In this document: piece by piece, positions 36,125-46,849 of the stretch
How positions within the stretch are numbered: the stretch's first letter is position 1
How the letters are laid out: the number at the start of each line of letters is the position of its first letter
NCBI GenBank assembly: GCA_021292105.1
Contig: CM037865.1
Location: 65,779,630 to 65,843,629 of the forward strand
Direction of reading: 5' to 3'
DNA from: Anadara kagoshimensis
Taxonomy: Eukaryota > Mollusca > Bivalvia > Arcoida > Arcidae
DNA length: 64,000 nucleotides
Made by a program: the position numbers and the translations under genes
Notes under the pieces: model-generated
Seen by the model: the letters and a program-made list of their open reading frames with translations, nothing else
What the model was told of the DNA's origin: nothing
The model's database searches: none

Positions 36125-36444
36125 TATTTTGGAAATAAAAAAAGCAAATTCAGCGAATTACAATCCTCGCTAGAAGGTAATTTGTTGTGATTTGCATTTA
36201 TGTTTAAAGTTTTATAACTCCAAGGAAAATGAAAAGGGTAATAATATGCGCATCTCCTATCAATATTGCTGCTTTGCATTGTTTTGTAAAATAGTTCTTT
36301 CATAGTCTGGGAAATTGCTCCGGAAAAGAAGTGTCTGGACGGAAATTCTAAAACAGTATACCCTCTTTCTTCGAAAGACGGCCAGGGAATAAAAATAGTA
36401 CATATGCAATAATTATAAAATACATACTGTTTCCTCTTGGCCAA
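36118..36444 (-). CDS. Unrecognised 108-codon frame overlapping the exon at 36428
   Basis: Composition is protein-like (PWPSFEERGYTVLEFPSRHF, MKELFYKTMQSS, IDRRCAYYYPFHFPW) and the frame ends at the border of the 75-bp minisatellite. It overlaps the last 17 bases of the exon 36428-36676 but in another frame. It could be the next exon, the result of a frameshift, or chance. No family recognised. Confidence 0.3.
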   Translation of the reverse strand: MAKRKQYVFYNYCICTIFIPWPSFEERGYTVLEFPSRHFFSGAISQTMKELFYKTMQSSNIDRRCAYYYPFHFPWSYKTLNINANHNKLPSSEDCNSLNLLFLFPKYM

Positions 36445-36676
36445 TCCAACAAATCTTCAAACATATCCAAACACATCGTTTTGCGTAGTGACTGATTAAC
36501 CTTTTTCAAAACTGTCAATGGTATTTCGTCATCTGTTCGTGACAGAACATCAACAAAGAAGCGCAAACACCTGTCGTTCTTATCAAAATCAATACATTCT
36601 ACTCCGAGAAGATACTGTCCAAATGAATCAAAGAAACGCCATTGGATCTTTTCGGAACCAATCATAGCAGCAAAGC
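36428..36676 (-). CDS. Internal exon of an unknown gene, phase 1-1
   Basis: An acceptor, CTGTCTTTTTTATAG, ends at 36677. 83 codons follow, then a donor GTATGT at 36427. Both borders are phase 1. The product reads FAAMIGSEKIQWRFFDSFGQ, a stretch with Asp/Cys (VECIDFDKNDRCLRFFVDV), and TVLKKVNQSLRKTMCLDMF ending DWPRGN. It is rich in charged residues and Phe and likely soluble. I do not recognise the family. Upstream is a decayed PLE piece. Good borders and non-biased composition argue for a real exon. Confidence 0.45.
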
Positions 36677-36734
36677 CTATAAAAAAGACAGGAAGAGTTT
36701 GTTAAGATGCCATCTATACCCTACTATATCTACT

Positions 36735-36865
36735 ACTACATCAAACACAATCATACCGGTCTATGTTTTGATCACGATCACAAAAGCAAAGTAAAAATTG
36801 TATAAGTTTATCATGTGAACTTTTACCAGGGATGTGAGGCCTGTATAACTAGCTAGAATTGGGTA
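36735..36865 (-). mobile_element. PLE 3' UTR relic
   Basis: CAAACACAATCATACCGGTC, AAAAGCAAAGTAAAAATTGT and ACCAGGGATGTGAGGCC match the PLE 3' end in minus orientation. Poorly conserved. Confidence 0.45.
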
Positions 36866-37164
36866 ATAATCATTACAAAACATTACGATGTATAAAATTG
36901 TTATACCATTTAATCACTACAAGTACTCAGCTAGTAGTATATTAGCCAGTTATTAGTAGCCAACTTTATCAATCTGTTCTCCGTGAGCAATCAAATACAC
37001 ATGTACCTCAACTCCTCGTCTCAGCAGTAACTTCTAATCTCAAACTTCTTTATAAAGCAGGGTATTCGTATTTTCCGTGTTTAATATCACTTTTACTTTT
37101 ATACAGGGCTATGCTAAAGTTTTTTTATTCATTTCATATTGCTAATTTAGGAATATAAACCGTC

Positions 37165-38022
37165 TTCGAAATTACCTTTACATGTGTATATTATAAATAT
37201 TACCTTTACATGTGTTTTTTATATATTTTACCTTTACATGTGTATTTTATATATATTACCTTTACATGTGTATTAGGCTTATCAAGACGCTCAAAAAGTT
37301 TTATGGCCGTCATCACAGTATTGTTGATAACTTTGATATCTCTGTGTCCAGGATTGACTTGGATATATTTGACGTCTCATAGTTCCATGTTCCTTTCACA
37401 CAACTTTGATTACACACGTGACGGTTGTAGCTAGCTAAACAGGATGTGCTTACCCTTCCGGAGCACCCGGCCTCACTTCCCTGGTGGAAGTTCACGTGTC
37501 TAACCTAATTTGTCAGTTCCAAAGTTTTTACTTTGCTTCTGGATTGTGATTCGGAAATGGATAAGTATGTTTTTTTTGATTATATTATTACCTTTACTTG
37601 TGTATTTTAAATATTTTACCTTTACATGTGTATTTTGTATTTATTACTTTTACATGTATATTATATAGATATATTACCTTTACATGTGTATTATCTATAT
37701 TTTACCTTTACATGTGTATGTTATATAATTTACCTTTACATGTGTATTATATATATTTTACCTTTACATGTGTATGTTATATAATTTACCTTTACATGTG
37801 TATTTTATATAGTTTACCTTTACATGTGTATTTTATATTTTACCTTTACATGTGTATTTTATATATTTTACCTATACATGTGTATTTTATTTATTTTTCC
37901 TTTACATTGTATTTTATGTATTACCTTTACATGTGTATTTTATATAATTTACTTTTACATGTGTATTTTGTATATATTACCTTTACATGTGTATTTTATA
38001 TATTTCACCTTTACATGTATAT

Positions 38023-38060
<38 letters not shown>

Positions 38061-38100
38061 ATATTATATATATATTACCTTTACATGTGTATTGTACTTG
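37165..38100. repeat. 26-28 bp minisatellite interrupted by a PLE
   Basis: Units of the form TACCTTTACATGTGTATTTT plus a short TATA spacer repeat about four times at 37170-37274 and about 17 times at 37597-38095. A pure (TA)n tract lies at 38020-38077. Long frames here (HVYF/TCV repeats) are translations of the repeat, not proteins. Confidence 0.9.
37275..37596 (+). mobile_element. PLE fragment inserted in the minisatellite
   Basis: Starts abruptly at AGGCTTATCAAGACGCTCAA in the RT thumb (5' truncation) and runs through the complete 3' UTR to TATGTTTTTTTTGATTAT. Minisatellite units flank both sides, so the PLE landed inside the array. It also shows where the PLE 3' end lies. Confidence 0.85.
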
Positions 38101-38101
38101 C

Positions 38102-39260
38102 TTGATATTATTGTGTATGTGTTCTTTTCGCCTGTATATTCTTGGATTTTTACAATAAAATTTAAATTTACACAGACTGGACTCGACAACGCGAAAATAA
38201 AAATCAATAAAAACACGTCCAATGTAATGCAAATAAATGACAAGAACATTCAGAATATAAATTCAGATAAGAGAAAGAGAACAAACACGGGTTCTGAAGA
38301 TGACAATTTGAACAAAAAACAGAAAAGCGATAGCAAAACCACTCCAGATCAGACTTGTCATCGTGGTCAGTCATGCGTGAAATGTCAACAGTGTACTAAC
38401 GACAATGACATTCAATGGGATTTGAAAGTAGCATTCCAGAGTTTAACTGAACAAATCACCGCCCAGATCAAGAGCGTTAATGATAATTTGACCAAACGCA
38501 TTGATAACTTTGAATAAAATATTGAAATTAAGTTATGGAGAAAGTCAAAGTGGTCATCGATAAGAAAATAAATGATAAAGTAAAAACTATCCAATATGAA
38601 TTTTCACAAACAGTAAGTCAACTGAACAATAAAGTTGGCAAAATGCAACAAACATACGCAGATTCTGTAGCAAACGGTAATAGCACAAATAAAGAGAACC
38701 AGAACAGCAACGTGGTGATGAAAAACGTAACATTGTCACAACATAAAAGAGCAGATAGAGATGTAGACACTAAACGAGTGGTTGAAGCAATGATTTGTGA
38801 CGGACTCAACCTAACAGATGTCAAAGTGAAACATGCAACAAGGAAAACATCCAGAGATGAGAAACCCGGAGTGGTCATTGCAACAATTGAAACACATCAA
38901 CAAAAACAACAGCTGATAAAAAAAACACAAACTAAAAAACTAGAAAATACAGGAACGTGTACATTCAGCTAAACTAAGTAGAAGTGAACAAAACACACAA
39001 ACATCTCTAATAACAATCCTGAAAGAAATAGGGCAGGACAAAAATTATCACGTCAATGGCTCGAAAAAATACGACAGAGGAAATTACCCCGAGAATTTGA
39101 TTTACAAATAGACAACGGAAATCGGCCACAACGAGATCATCGTAGCCCAAATAAAAACCGACGACCAAAAGACAGAGAACGTAATAGATTTGAACGACGT
39201 AATGACGACAGGAGCTACAATCATAACAGTAACAGTAGATTACATCACAGACATTAGGAA
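38102..39260 (+). mobile_element. LINE ORF1 (decayed)
   Basis: ORF1 of the APE-type LINE that continues to 43800. First part 38227-38517: basic and polar, with KRKRTNTGSEDDNLNKKQK and a Cys cluster HRGQSCVKCQQC, then a coiled-coil-like region. A stop at 38515 and a frame change lead into 38535-38972: coiled coil (VVIDKKINDKVKTIQYEF) and the RNA-binding part (NVVMKNVTLSQHKRADRDVD, KHATRKTSRDEKPGVVIATI). A further shift near 38970 leads to an Arg/Asn-rich end (RFERRNDDRSYNHN-like). It would coat the LINE RNA. Inactive. Confidence 0.7.
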
Positions 39261-39371
39261 ATATCGCTTGGTGTATGGAACGTCAGTGGATTTTCGACCA
39301 AAACTGATAGTGAAACTTTATTTATAAACAAAGTGTATTAAATAATTTTGATTTTGTTATTATTTGTATTA

Positions 39372-40256
39372 CATCAACAAAATGTTGGAGTTTTTGATAG
39401 ATAACCTATTTGTTGTGTTTGGTAATAAAGTTTTTCAGAAAACAATCGGTATACCAATGGGTACAAACTGTGCAGCATTGCTTGCTGATTTGTTTCTTTA
39501 TTCTTACGTAGCAGAATTTATGCAGAACCTTGTTACATCTGGAGAGAAAACTGTCGCCAAATCATTTAACTCAACATACAGATATATAGATGACGTTCTG
39601 TCTCTTAACAATCCTAAATTTGGAGACTATGTAAATGTCATCTATCCTAGTGAGCTTGAAATAAAATACACGACTGATTCTTCAAGTTCTGCTTCATATT
39701 TAGACTTATACCTAAATTATGACGCACAAGAAAGACTACATTTGAAACTTTATGACAAACGTGATGACTTCAATTTTTCTATTGTCAACTTGTCTTTTTT
39801 ATGCAGCAATATACCTGCTTCTCCTGCTTATGGTGTATTTGTTTCCCGATAAATACGCTATGGTAGAGGTTGTTCCCAATACGGGGAATTTGTAAAACGA
39901 AGCAGGCTGCTTGCAAATAAATTGTTGACTCAGGGATATTGCAAGCCTAGGCTTATCAACGCCCTCAAAACGTTTTATGGCCGCCATCACAGTATTGTTG
40001 ATAAGTTTGATGTCTCTGTGTCTATGATTGCCTTGAATATATTTGACGTCTCATAGTTCCATGTTCCTTTCACACAATTTTGATTACACACGTTACGGGT
40101 GTAGCTAGCTAAATAGGAGGTGCTTACTTTTCCGGAGCACCCGACCTTATTTCCCTGGTGGAAGTTCGCGTGTCTAACCTAACTTGTCAGTTTCAAAGTT
40201 TGTACTTTGCTTCTGGATTGTGATTTGGAGATAGATAAGTATGTTTGTTTTTGATA
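39372..40256 (+). mobile_element. PLE insertion in the LINE, 7-bp target duplication
   Basis: The cleanest PLE fragment. 39364-39852 is open: LIDNLFVVFGNKVFQKTIGI, motif B (PMGTNCAALLADL), motif C (YRYIDDVLSLNNPKF), SSSSASYLDLYL, KLYDKRDDFNFSIVNLSFLC, SPAYGVFVSR and a stop. The thumb follows in the same line of homology (LLTQGYCKPRLINALKTFYG) and then the entire 3' UTR. TGTATTA flanks it at 39365-39371 and 40257-40263. Removing the insert restores the LINE frame (DFVIICISETF). 5'-truncated before RT motif B. Confidence 0.9.
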
Positions 40257-43200
40257 TGTATTAGTGAAACTTTTCTTTTAGGTACAAACACTTTGAAATT
40301 AAATGATTATATATTTAAGGGTAATAATAGAAAATCTAAACATAAAAATGCACGCAGAGGTTCAGGTGGTGTAGGTGTTTTTATTAAATCTTGGCTGTAT
40401 AAAATGTACGATAAAGACATCTTAGATGATAGCAATGAAGACGTAATGTGGGTTCGCTTTAAAAACGATGATGACAATTTTATTTTATGTGTGTTTGCTA
40501 TTTGCCACCTGAAAGGTCATCCCGATCTAATGACGGGGAGTCATTTTAAACTATTACACCTAGTATATCAGTATCAAAATTTAGGTAAAATTTATATTGT
40601 ACGTGATTTTATCTCTAGAATATGTGATCATAGTGACTATATTGAAGGTGTGGACCAGATTAGTCCAAGGGAGGTAATTGATACATATTCTAACGCATAT
40701 TGTGATTTATTACTTGATTTTATTTTTAGTTGATTGTTATATGTGTGTCGTAAATAGAAGAGTAGGTTGTCAAAACTATACATGCATAAAAAAGTCGGGT
40801 AAATCTGTGGTTGATTTTGTTATTACACCACATGAAAATGTAAATGATATTTCGTTTTTTCATGTACATACAATGTCCGAAATAAGAAATCTATTGTTTT
40901 TAAATGAATATTTTAAAGTGCCAGATTACTCTGATAGAATTCAAATTGAAATGTAAAGTAGTTTATGAACAACCGACACGTACCTTTACCCAATCTCGTG
41001 AACATGTTCGAGCACCAAGGAGTTTCAAACGTTTGCTTCCCGATGATTTTATGTGTAATGCTTCCCGATGATTTTATGTGTAATGATAATATTTTTAATA
41101 ACATACAAAGAACAATAGAGAGAATCGAAAATAGACTTCGTGTTACAAAGGATTTGGATAACGCATACAGTGAGTTTTTAAAATTCTTTAAATCAGAAGT
41201 AGAGTCCAAATTACCGGAAATAAAACCACGTTATCAATATAAGCAAAGTAAAAGTAGAAGGAAACCGTACTGCAATAATGAACTACAAAGTGTTTGGAAC
41301 ACAGCTTGCAAGAAAAAAAAATAATTGGTTGAAATTCAAAAGGAATAAATGTTCAAAACGATTACTGCGGACGGAGTTTTGTGATGCGCGAAATATATTT
41401 GACAAAACACTAAGAAAAGAAAAACGTCGTTTTTAGTTACAACAACAAAATGAACTACTTAACCAATATCAATAGCCCTTCTCAAGAAACTTCGAAATAG
41501 CAAATGAGCGCGATATAGATACAGCGATAGACATTTGGAAATCATCATTTGAAAAACGGTATAACGATGGTAGCGATAACTCGGATAATCAGTTAAATTT
41601 TGATTTTAACGGAAACTCTGTAAATAATGCCATTTTTATCCGTAACAACGACATAGATTTCAGCGAAGTCAGAGATGCAGTTTATAGAGCCAAATTAAAT
41701 AAAGCAGTCGGTCTAGATGAAATCTCTGCAGAATTTTTAAAGAATAACTATTTATAGATATTTTATATAAAATAATATCATACTGCTTTCAAACCGGAAA
41801 AGTTCCCGAAGAATGGTGTAAAAGCATGATGAACCCAATCTTGAAACCAATAAAGAACCAACCGATCCACTCGGATACAGAGGCAGAGGACTTATATCGG
41901 TACCATGCAAAATATACTCTGATAACTTAAATAAAAGGCTTTAGTCTTTCTTGGAGGACAATCAGCTACTTGCGGACGAACAGAACGGATTTAGAACAGA
42001 AAGAAGTTGTATTAGACATCTTTACTAAATAACGGAAATCATAAACTCTCGTAAACTCGAACGTAAACAGACATTTGCGTGTTTTATTGACTTTAAAAAG
42101 GCATTTCATACAGTAAACTAAGACATGTTATATATTAAAATGCAGCAAGTAGAAATTTCGGGTCGCTTTTTATCCGCTGTAAAGTCGTTATATTGTGATG
42201 TTAAATGTTATATTAAAATTACCGGACTATTAACTGATATGTTCGGAGTACACCAAGGAGTAAAACAAGGTTGTAAGTTTTCACCAACACTTTTTTCTAT
42301 ATACATCAACGACGTAGTGGACGAGATTAACAGTTTAAACATTGGTGTTCAGCTATATGAAGATCAACAATAATATCCATATTATTGTACGTCGATGATA
42401 TCGTGTTATTGGCAACCGATGAACATAGTCTACAACACATGATTGATGTTGTCAGAAACTGGTGTAGCAGATGGCGTTTATCAGTGAATTTTGAAAAAAA
42501 AAAAAAAATCTTACATTTCAGAAATGCAAGTATTCCACGATCAGACAAGAACATATATTATGGTGACACAAAAATTGACTACAACACGAAATATCAATAT
42601 TTAGGACTATGGTTATGTGATACTCTTAACTGAAAGTTTACTGTTCAAGAAATAAAGAAATCTGCCAGTAGAGCCCTCTCAGTTTTGTATAACACATTTT
42701 TATTATGCGGAGAAATGGATTATACCGTTTATACGAAAATTTATAAATCTCTTGTGCAGCCTGTTCTGTTATATGGATCTAGTATTTGGGGCATTAATAC
42801 ATATGAGGAACTTGAAGTGATTCAACACAGAGCTTGTAGATATTTTCTTGGAGCATCGAAAAACACACCGAATCTTGTGGTTAGAGGAGATATGGGATGG
42901 ATATCGGTCGAAACAAAACAAAAATTCGAAGCTGTGTGTCTGTATGTAAAATTGCGTGTCTTACCACAAGACCGTCTAGTTTTTAAATTTTTAATACTAC
43001 TAGGCATGAGGGTAGATCTTGGCATTCCAGAATATATAGTTTTTTCAGTGCGATCAAGAGTTTTATTCTTTAACTAGTTTAAACCAAACACGTATTTTAA
43101 GCGAGAAATTATGTGTTTTAGATTGTGAAAAATAGGTTAGTGATATTTTTAATGATAGAAATTGTGAAAATGGAAATAAGTTACGTACATTCCGACAATT

Positions 43201-43591
43201 TAAAAATTCCTTAAATGTAAGTAATTATGTGATATGTGTTAAATTTAGAGACCAACAGAAAATACTATCAAACTTTAAATACGGATCCTTACCGCTCGAG
43301 ATTGAAACCGGCAGATATGCCAAGCCAAAAATAACAATCTGTGACAGAATTTGTAATGGTTAAATCTAAACAACATTTTTTATTGAGTGTCTTTTTATGA
43401 TGACATTAGATATGATATTTTTAACTATATGTATAACAAGAACAATCCTTTTACTGCTTGGACAGTTTAAGTAAATTTCTATTGACTATGAATGATGTTG
43501 GTGTACAAATTATTTTAGCCAGTGTCGTATGCCTTTATAAGCAGGGTACCCTGTATTTAATACATGTTTTTTATAATGCACATACTAAAGT

Positions 43592-43722
43592 CCAAACTGC
43601 CTTAAAGACCACCTCTATTTAAGGACCACCTGCTTGTAAAGGCCAGTAGAATTGTATTCCAATTGATCTTTATTATTTGAACTTTTACTGTTTCTCTTGG
43701 GTGGCCTTTACAGACAGGTTCG
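43592..43722. mobile_element. MITE-like element, copy 1
   Basis: Imperfect terminal inverted repeats of about 22 bp: AACTGCCTTAAAGACCACC against the complement of GGTGGCCTTTACAGACAGGT. Related copies at 43985-44148 and 50982-51138. Lies in the LINE 3' region. Confidence 0.5.
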
Positions 43723-43984
43723 TATTTATTCTTATGTGTAATATATATATGTTGGTATGTGACACTTTAATAAATTATTATACTACTACTAATAATAATA
43801 ATAAAGTTAATCACCTGAATCCATCATGCATCCACCAGGGACGTAAGCACATTCTGTCTCTTCGGCCATGTGTAACGGCAATTGATTCTATTAAGTAAAC
43901 AAAAAGTGTGCATTCTGTTGATCTCGCAATTTGGTAAGACATTTGATGTAGCTGCGATTTTTTATTCAAAATTTCAAATAAAAC

Positions 43985-44148
43985 TGGAACTGCCTAAAAG
44001 GCCACTTCTATATATCACTTGCTTGTGAAGGCCAGTAAAATATAATTCCACTTGCTCTTTATTTATGTTATAAGGGTCGCTTGCACACGATGACCAATAT
44101 TACTGGTTCTCTTGGGTTGGGAGGTCTTTGTAGACAGGTTTGACTGTA
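43985..44148. mobile_element. MITE-like element, copy 2
   Basis: Same ends as copy 1: GGAACTGCCTAAAAGGCCAC at the left, GAGGTCTTTGTAGACAGGTT at the right. Confidence 0.5.
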
Positions 44149-44229
44149 TAAGAAAAACTTAGTTTGTACTTACCTCTGATGTTCCCGATAGTGTATATAC
44201 CGTCTTGTCATACTCCCACTCTGTACATA

Positions 44230-44861
44230 AATTAAAGAAATTTTGTTTTTTGTTTTTTGGACAACATTATACAAAACTCTTATCGGAGAAAATGAATTCT
44301 TTAGGAAATAAAAGCAAACTATATATGTACAGTAAAATCAAAACCAGTTTTAAAAGGAACCATATCTTGATATTTTGAAAGATTTTAATTTCAGAAAGCA
44401 ACTTACTAAATTTAGAATCAGTGATCATTCACTAGAAATAGAAAAGGGTCGTTATAAAAAGTTAAAAAGAAATGAAAGAAATTATAAATTCTGTAACACA
44501 ATTGATGATGAGCTACATTTTATTTTTGACTGTTCAAATAACAAGGAACTCCATTAAGATTTTATAAAGTCAACCAAAGCTTCTTTATAAAAATTATAAG
44601 TTTTCAACAATGATCATAATTTTAAAATCAACATCCCCTTATCTTATACGTAAAATAGGTGCCTCCATTAAAAAGTCTTTTGAAATGAGGAGGACAGGCT
44701 TATTGAATATTTAGGATATTGAAGTGAATGTTTTCATACAGATACATATATATCATTTATTTTGTGCAATGAATATGCTGTCAAAAGTATTCATTTGCAA
44801 GATCAATGAATCTACTCATTGTAACAAACTATCTATGTAGTTTATATGCAATAAACTATTA
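44230..44861 (+). mobile_element. LINE ORF2 C-terminal fragment
   Basis: LYMYSKIKTSF, RKQLTKFRISDHSLEIEKGR, then NYKFCNTIDDELHFIFDC are the C-terminal Cys/His region of an APE-type LINE. 5'-truncated, two frameshifts. Its 3' end lies against the poly(A) of the opposite-strand LINE at 44862. Confidence 0.65.
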
Positions 44862-44950
44862 TTTTTTTTTTTGTCTTTCATATTTTTATTCAGATCATTC
44901 ATATTGTTACAAAGCAACAAAAAAAAATAACATATATGCAAAATTATAAT

Positions 44951-46840
44951 TCAATCAAATATTAGTTTGATACTTTCCCATTTTTGTTTTATTGTTTCCT
45001 GTTTTGTCGCGGGGAGTAAATAAAGGGAATATATTTCCAAATTTCTGTAATATTTTATAGATTCAACTGCGCCTGAAATTGTAGGGATAACATTTCTGTA
45101 TTTACAAGAGTAAATATACTTTTTGATAATCAAAAAACACAAGTTAAATATACTTAAGGGTTCGTCCTTCAAGCCAAATAGGAAAGAATCAATATTTTTG
45201 TCGATAACTAACTGGTATTTCTTATTTAACATGTCTAAAAATCCATACCATATGTTTCTAACATAGAAACATTCATAAAAAAGATGCTGAACAGTCTCTT
45301 TTGTTTCAAAACAAAATGTACAGAGTTGACTTTCACATAAATTACATTTATATAACTTGCTATTTGTATATATAATATTGTGGTTTATTTTAAATTGTAC
45401 CGATTGTAAAGCTGTATCGTCAGTCAATATAAATGGGGATTTAAATATATCTTCCCAGTTCCTGGACCCTAAATTGAGTTTTCCCTCCCATTTATTATTT
45501 TCTACCTCAGGATTTTGAATTATTTTTTCCAAAAAAAGTTTATAGAAAGGTTTATTGATTTTGATATTACTTTTAAGGATTGCTAGAAGGTTATTTGTTA
45601 CAGTTTCCAGCCGGGTTGTCAATCGTATTCTATTCTTCCATGTTTGCGGAATAGCCTGTATCAAACTGTAGCATTTAAGGTAGTTTAAGTTAGTATCATA
45701 TTTTGTATTTATTTCGGTACAATCTAAAATATTACCAGATTTGTCAACAATGTCATTTATAAAGAATACACCCTTTTCACATAATTGTTTCATAAATACA
45801 AGTTTAGAGTCTATACATATATTCTGGTTGAACCATAATGGTTGTGAAAGGATATCTGAAGGGGCTGTGGTGTTCTCCTGTTTTATTAAAGACCAATTCA
45901 CGAAAACATCTTTCCAGAAACAGTTTAGGTTTTTAGTGATCTCTTTGATTCCCGATCTGTTAAGTAAGAGAACTTTATCGCCACCATATTTTTCAACCAT
46001 ATCCAAAAGAAGTACTTTCCATGCGGAATGGATTTGTGGATCTACAAGCTTTTTCAACCACGATATTTTTAGTGAACTATAAAAAGATTGAATGTGTGGG
46101 ACATTTAGTCCCCCTTTGTGTTTGTCGTTATAGAGAACATTGCGCTTAATTTTATCCCTTTTCCCATTCCAGATAAATTTAAATATTGCATTTTGTATCT
46201 CTTTTGTAATATGGTTGGGTGGATTTGGAAGAGAGGTAAAAATGGGAATAAAAATTGGTAATGCTAGAGTTTTCACAACTGTTACTCTTCCCATTATAGT
46301 AAGATTTCGAAAAGACCAGTCATTTAGCAGTTTTTTCATCGACTCGAGCTTCTCTTCATAGTTTTCAATGTAAAACAATTCTTTTTGTAGATTAAATTTT
46401 ATGCCTAAAAGTTTAAACTTTCTTTCGTGATTCCATTTAAGCTCCTTATTTGTTTTTAGTTCTTCACCACAGCCCCTTCTGACCCCAATCCAAACGGCTT
46501 GTGTTTTCTCGAAGTTTGCTCTCAATCCAGAACAGTCGGCGAATGACTCTAATAATTTGATAACAGTATTTAAAGATACTTCATCGTCATCTAATGTCAA
46601 GGTTGTATCATCCGCATATTGACTTATTAGATATTCAGTATCATTGACTTTAACTCCTTTAATATTTATATCATTTTTAATTGATGCACTTAGCAGCTCA
46701 ACTGCTATTATAAATAAATATGGTGAGAGGGGGTCACCTTGTCTCACTCCTCGTTGAATAGGAAAGAAATTAGAGCAATGGCCATTATATTGGATGCAAC
46801 TTGAAATATCAGTATAACAGGAATTGAACCATTTTATAAT
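44951..46840 (-). CDS. LINE ORF2, RT motif B to C-terminus
   Basis: One uninterrupted frame of about 600 codons from 46747, extending upstream to about 46840 in homology (SCIQYNGHCSNFFPIQRGV). Motif B RQGDPLSPYLF, motif C ISQYADDTTLTL, motif D region LRANFEKTQAVWIGV, then LTIMGRVTVVKTLALPIFIP, FKFIWNGKRDKIKR and GGLNVPHIQSFYSSLKISWL. A C-x2-C-x8-H-x4-C zinc-binding site is present in CTFCFETKETVQHLFYEC. The frame being open for 1.8 kb suggests a recent copy, but RT motif A (the first catalytic Asp) is gone, so it cannot polymerise. Confidence 0.85.
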   Translation of the reverse strand: MIKWFNSCYTDISSCIQYNGHCSNFFPIQRGVRQGDPLSPYLFIIAVELLSASIKNDINIKGVKVNDTEYLISQYADDTTLTLDDDEVSLNTVIKLLESFADCSGLRANFEKTQAVWIGVRRGCGEELKTNKELKWNHERKFKLLGIKFNLQKELFYIENYEEKLESMKKLLNDWSFRNLTIMGRVTVVKTLALPIFIPIFTSLPNPPNHITKEIQNAIFKFIWNGKRDKIKRNVLYNDKHKGGLNVPHIQSFYSSLKISWLKKLVDPQIHSAWKVLLLDMVEKYGGDKVLLLNRSGIKEITKNLNCFWKDVFVNWSLIKQENTTAPSDILSQPLWFNQNICIDSKLVFMKQLCEKGVFFINDIVDKSGNILDCTEINTKYDTNLNYLKCYSLIQAIPQTWKNRIRLTTRLETVTNNLLAILKSNIKINKPFYKLFLEKIIQNPEVENNKWEGKLNLGSRNWEDIFKSPFILTDDTALQSVQFKINHNIIYTNSKLYKCNLCESQLCTFCFETKETVQHLFYECFYVRNIWYGFLDMLNKKYQLVIDKNIDSFLFGLKDEPLSIFNLCFLIIKKYIYSCKYRNVIPTISGAVESIKYYRNLEIYSLYLLPATKQETIKQKWESIKLIFD

Positions 46841-46849
46841 TGACTTTCC

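Larger units (their letters stand above)
39262..43804 (+). mobile_element. LINE ORF2, endonuclease plus RT, with nested PLE
   Basis: Begins LGVWNVSGFSTKTDSE, the usual start of an APE endonuclease, is broken by the PLE at 39372-40256, and resumes CISETFLLGTNTLKLNDYIF, GGVGVFIKSWL, then RRVGCQNYTCIKKSGKSVVD in a new frame. RT traces: AVGLDEISAEFLKN, motif A (FIDFKKAFHTVN, about 42088), motif B (GVKQGCKFSPTLFSIYIND), motif C (LYVDDIVLLATDEH), then KFTVQEIKKSASRALSVLY, LVQPVLLYGSSIWGINTYEE and a C-terminal LEIETGRYAKPKI. The element ends near 43804 with an (ACT)n/(AAT)n tail. Many stops and shifts. CR1/L2-like by general form; clade not certain. Confidence 0.75.

Noticed and set aside
37598..38105. 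Long frames rich in CILY/HVYF/TFTCV repeats
   Set aside because: They are translations of the 26-28 bp minisatellite in several frames, not proteins.
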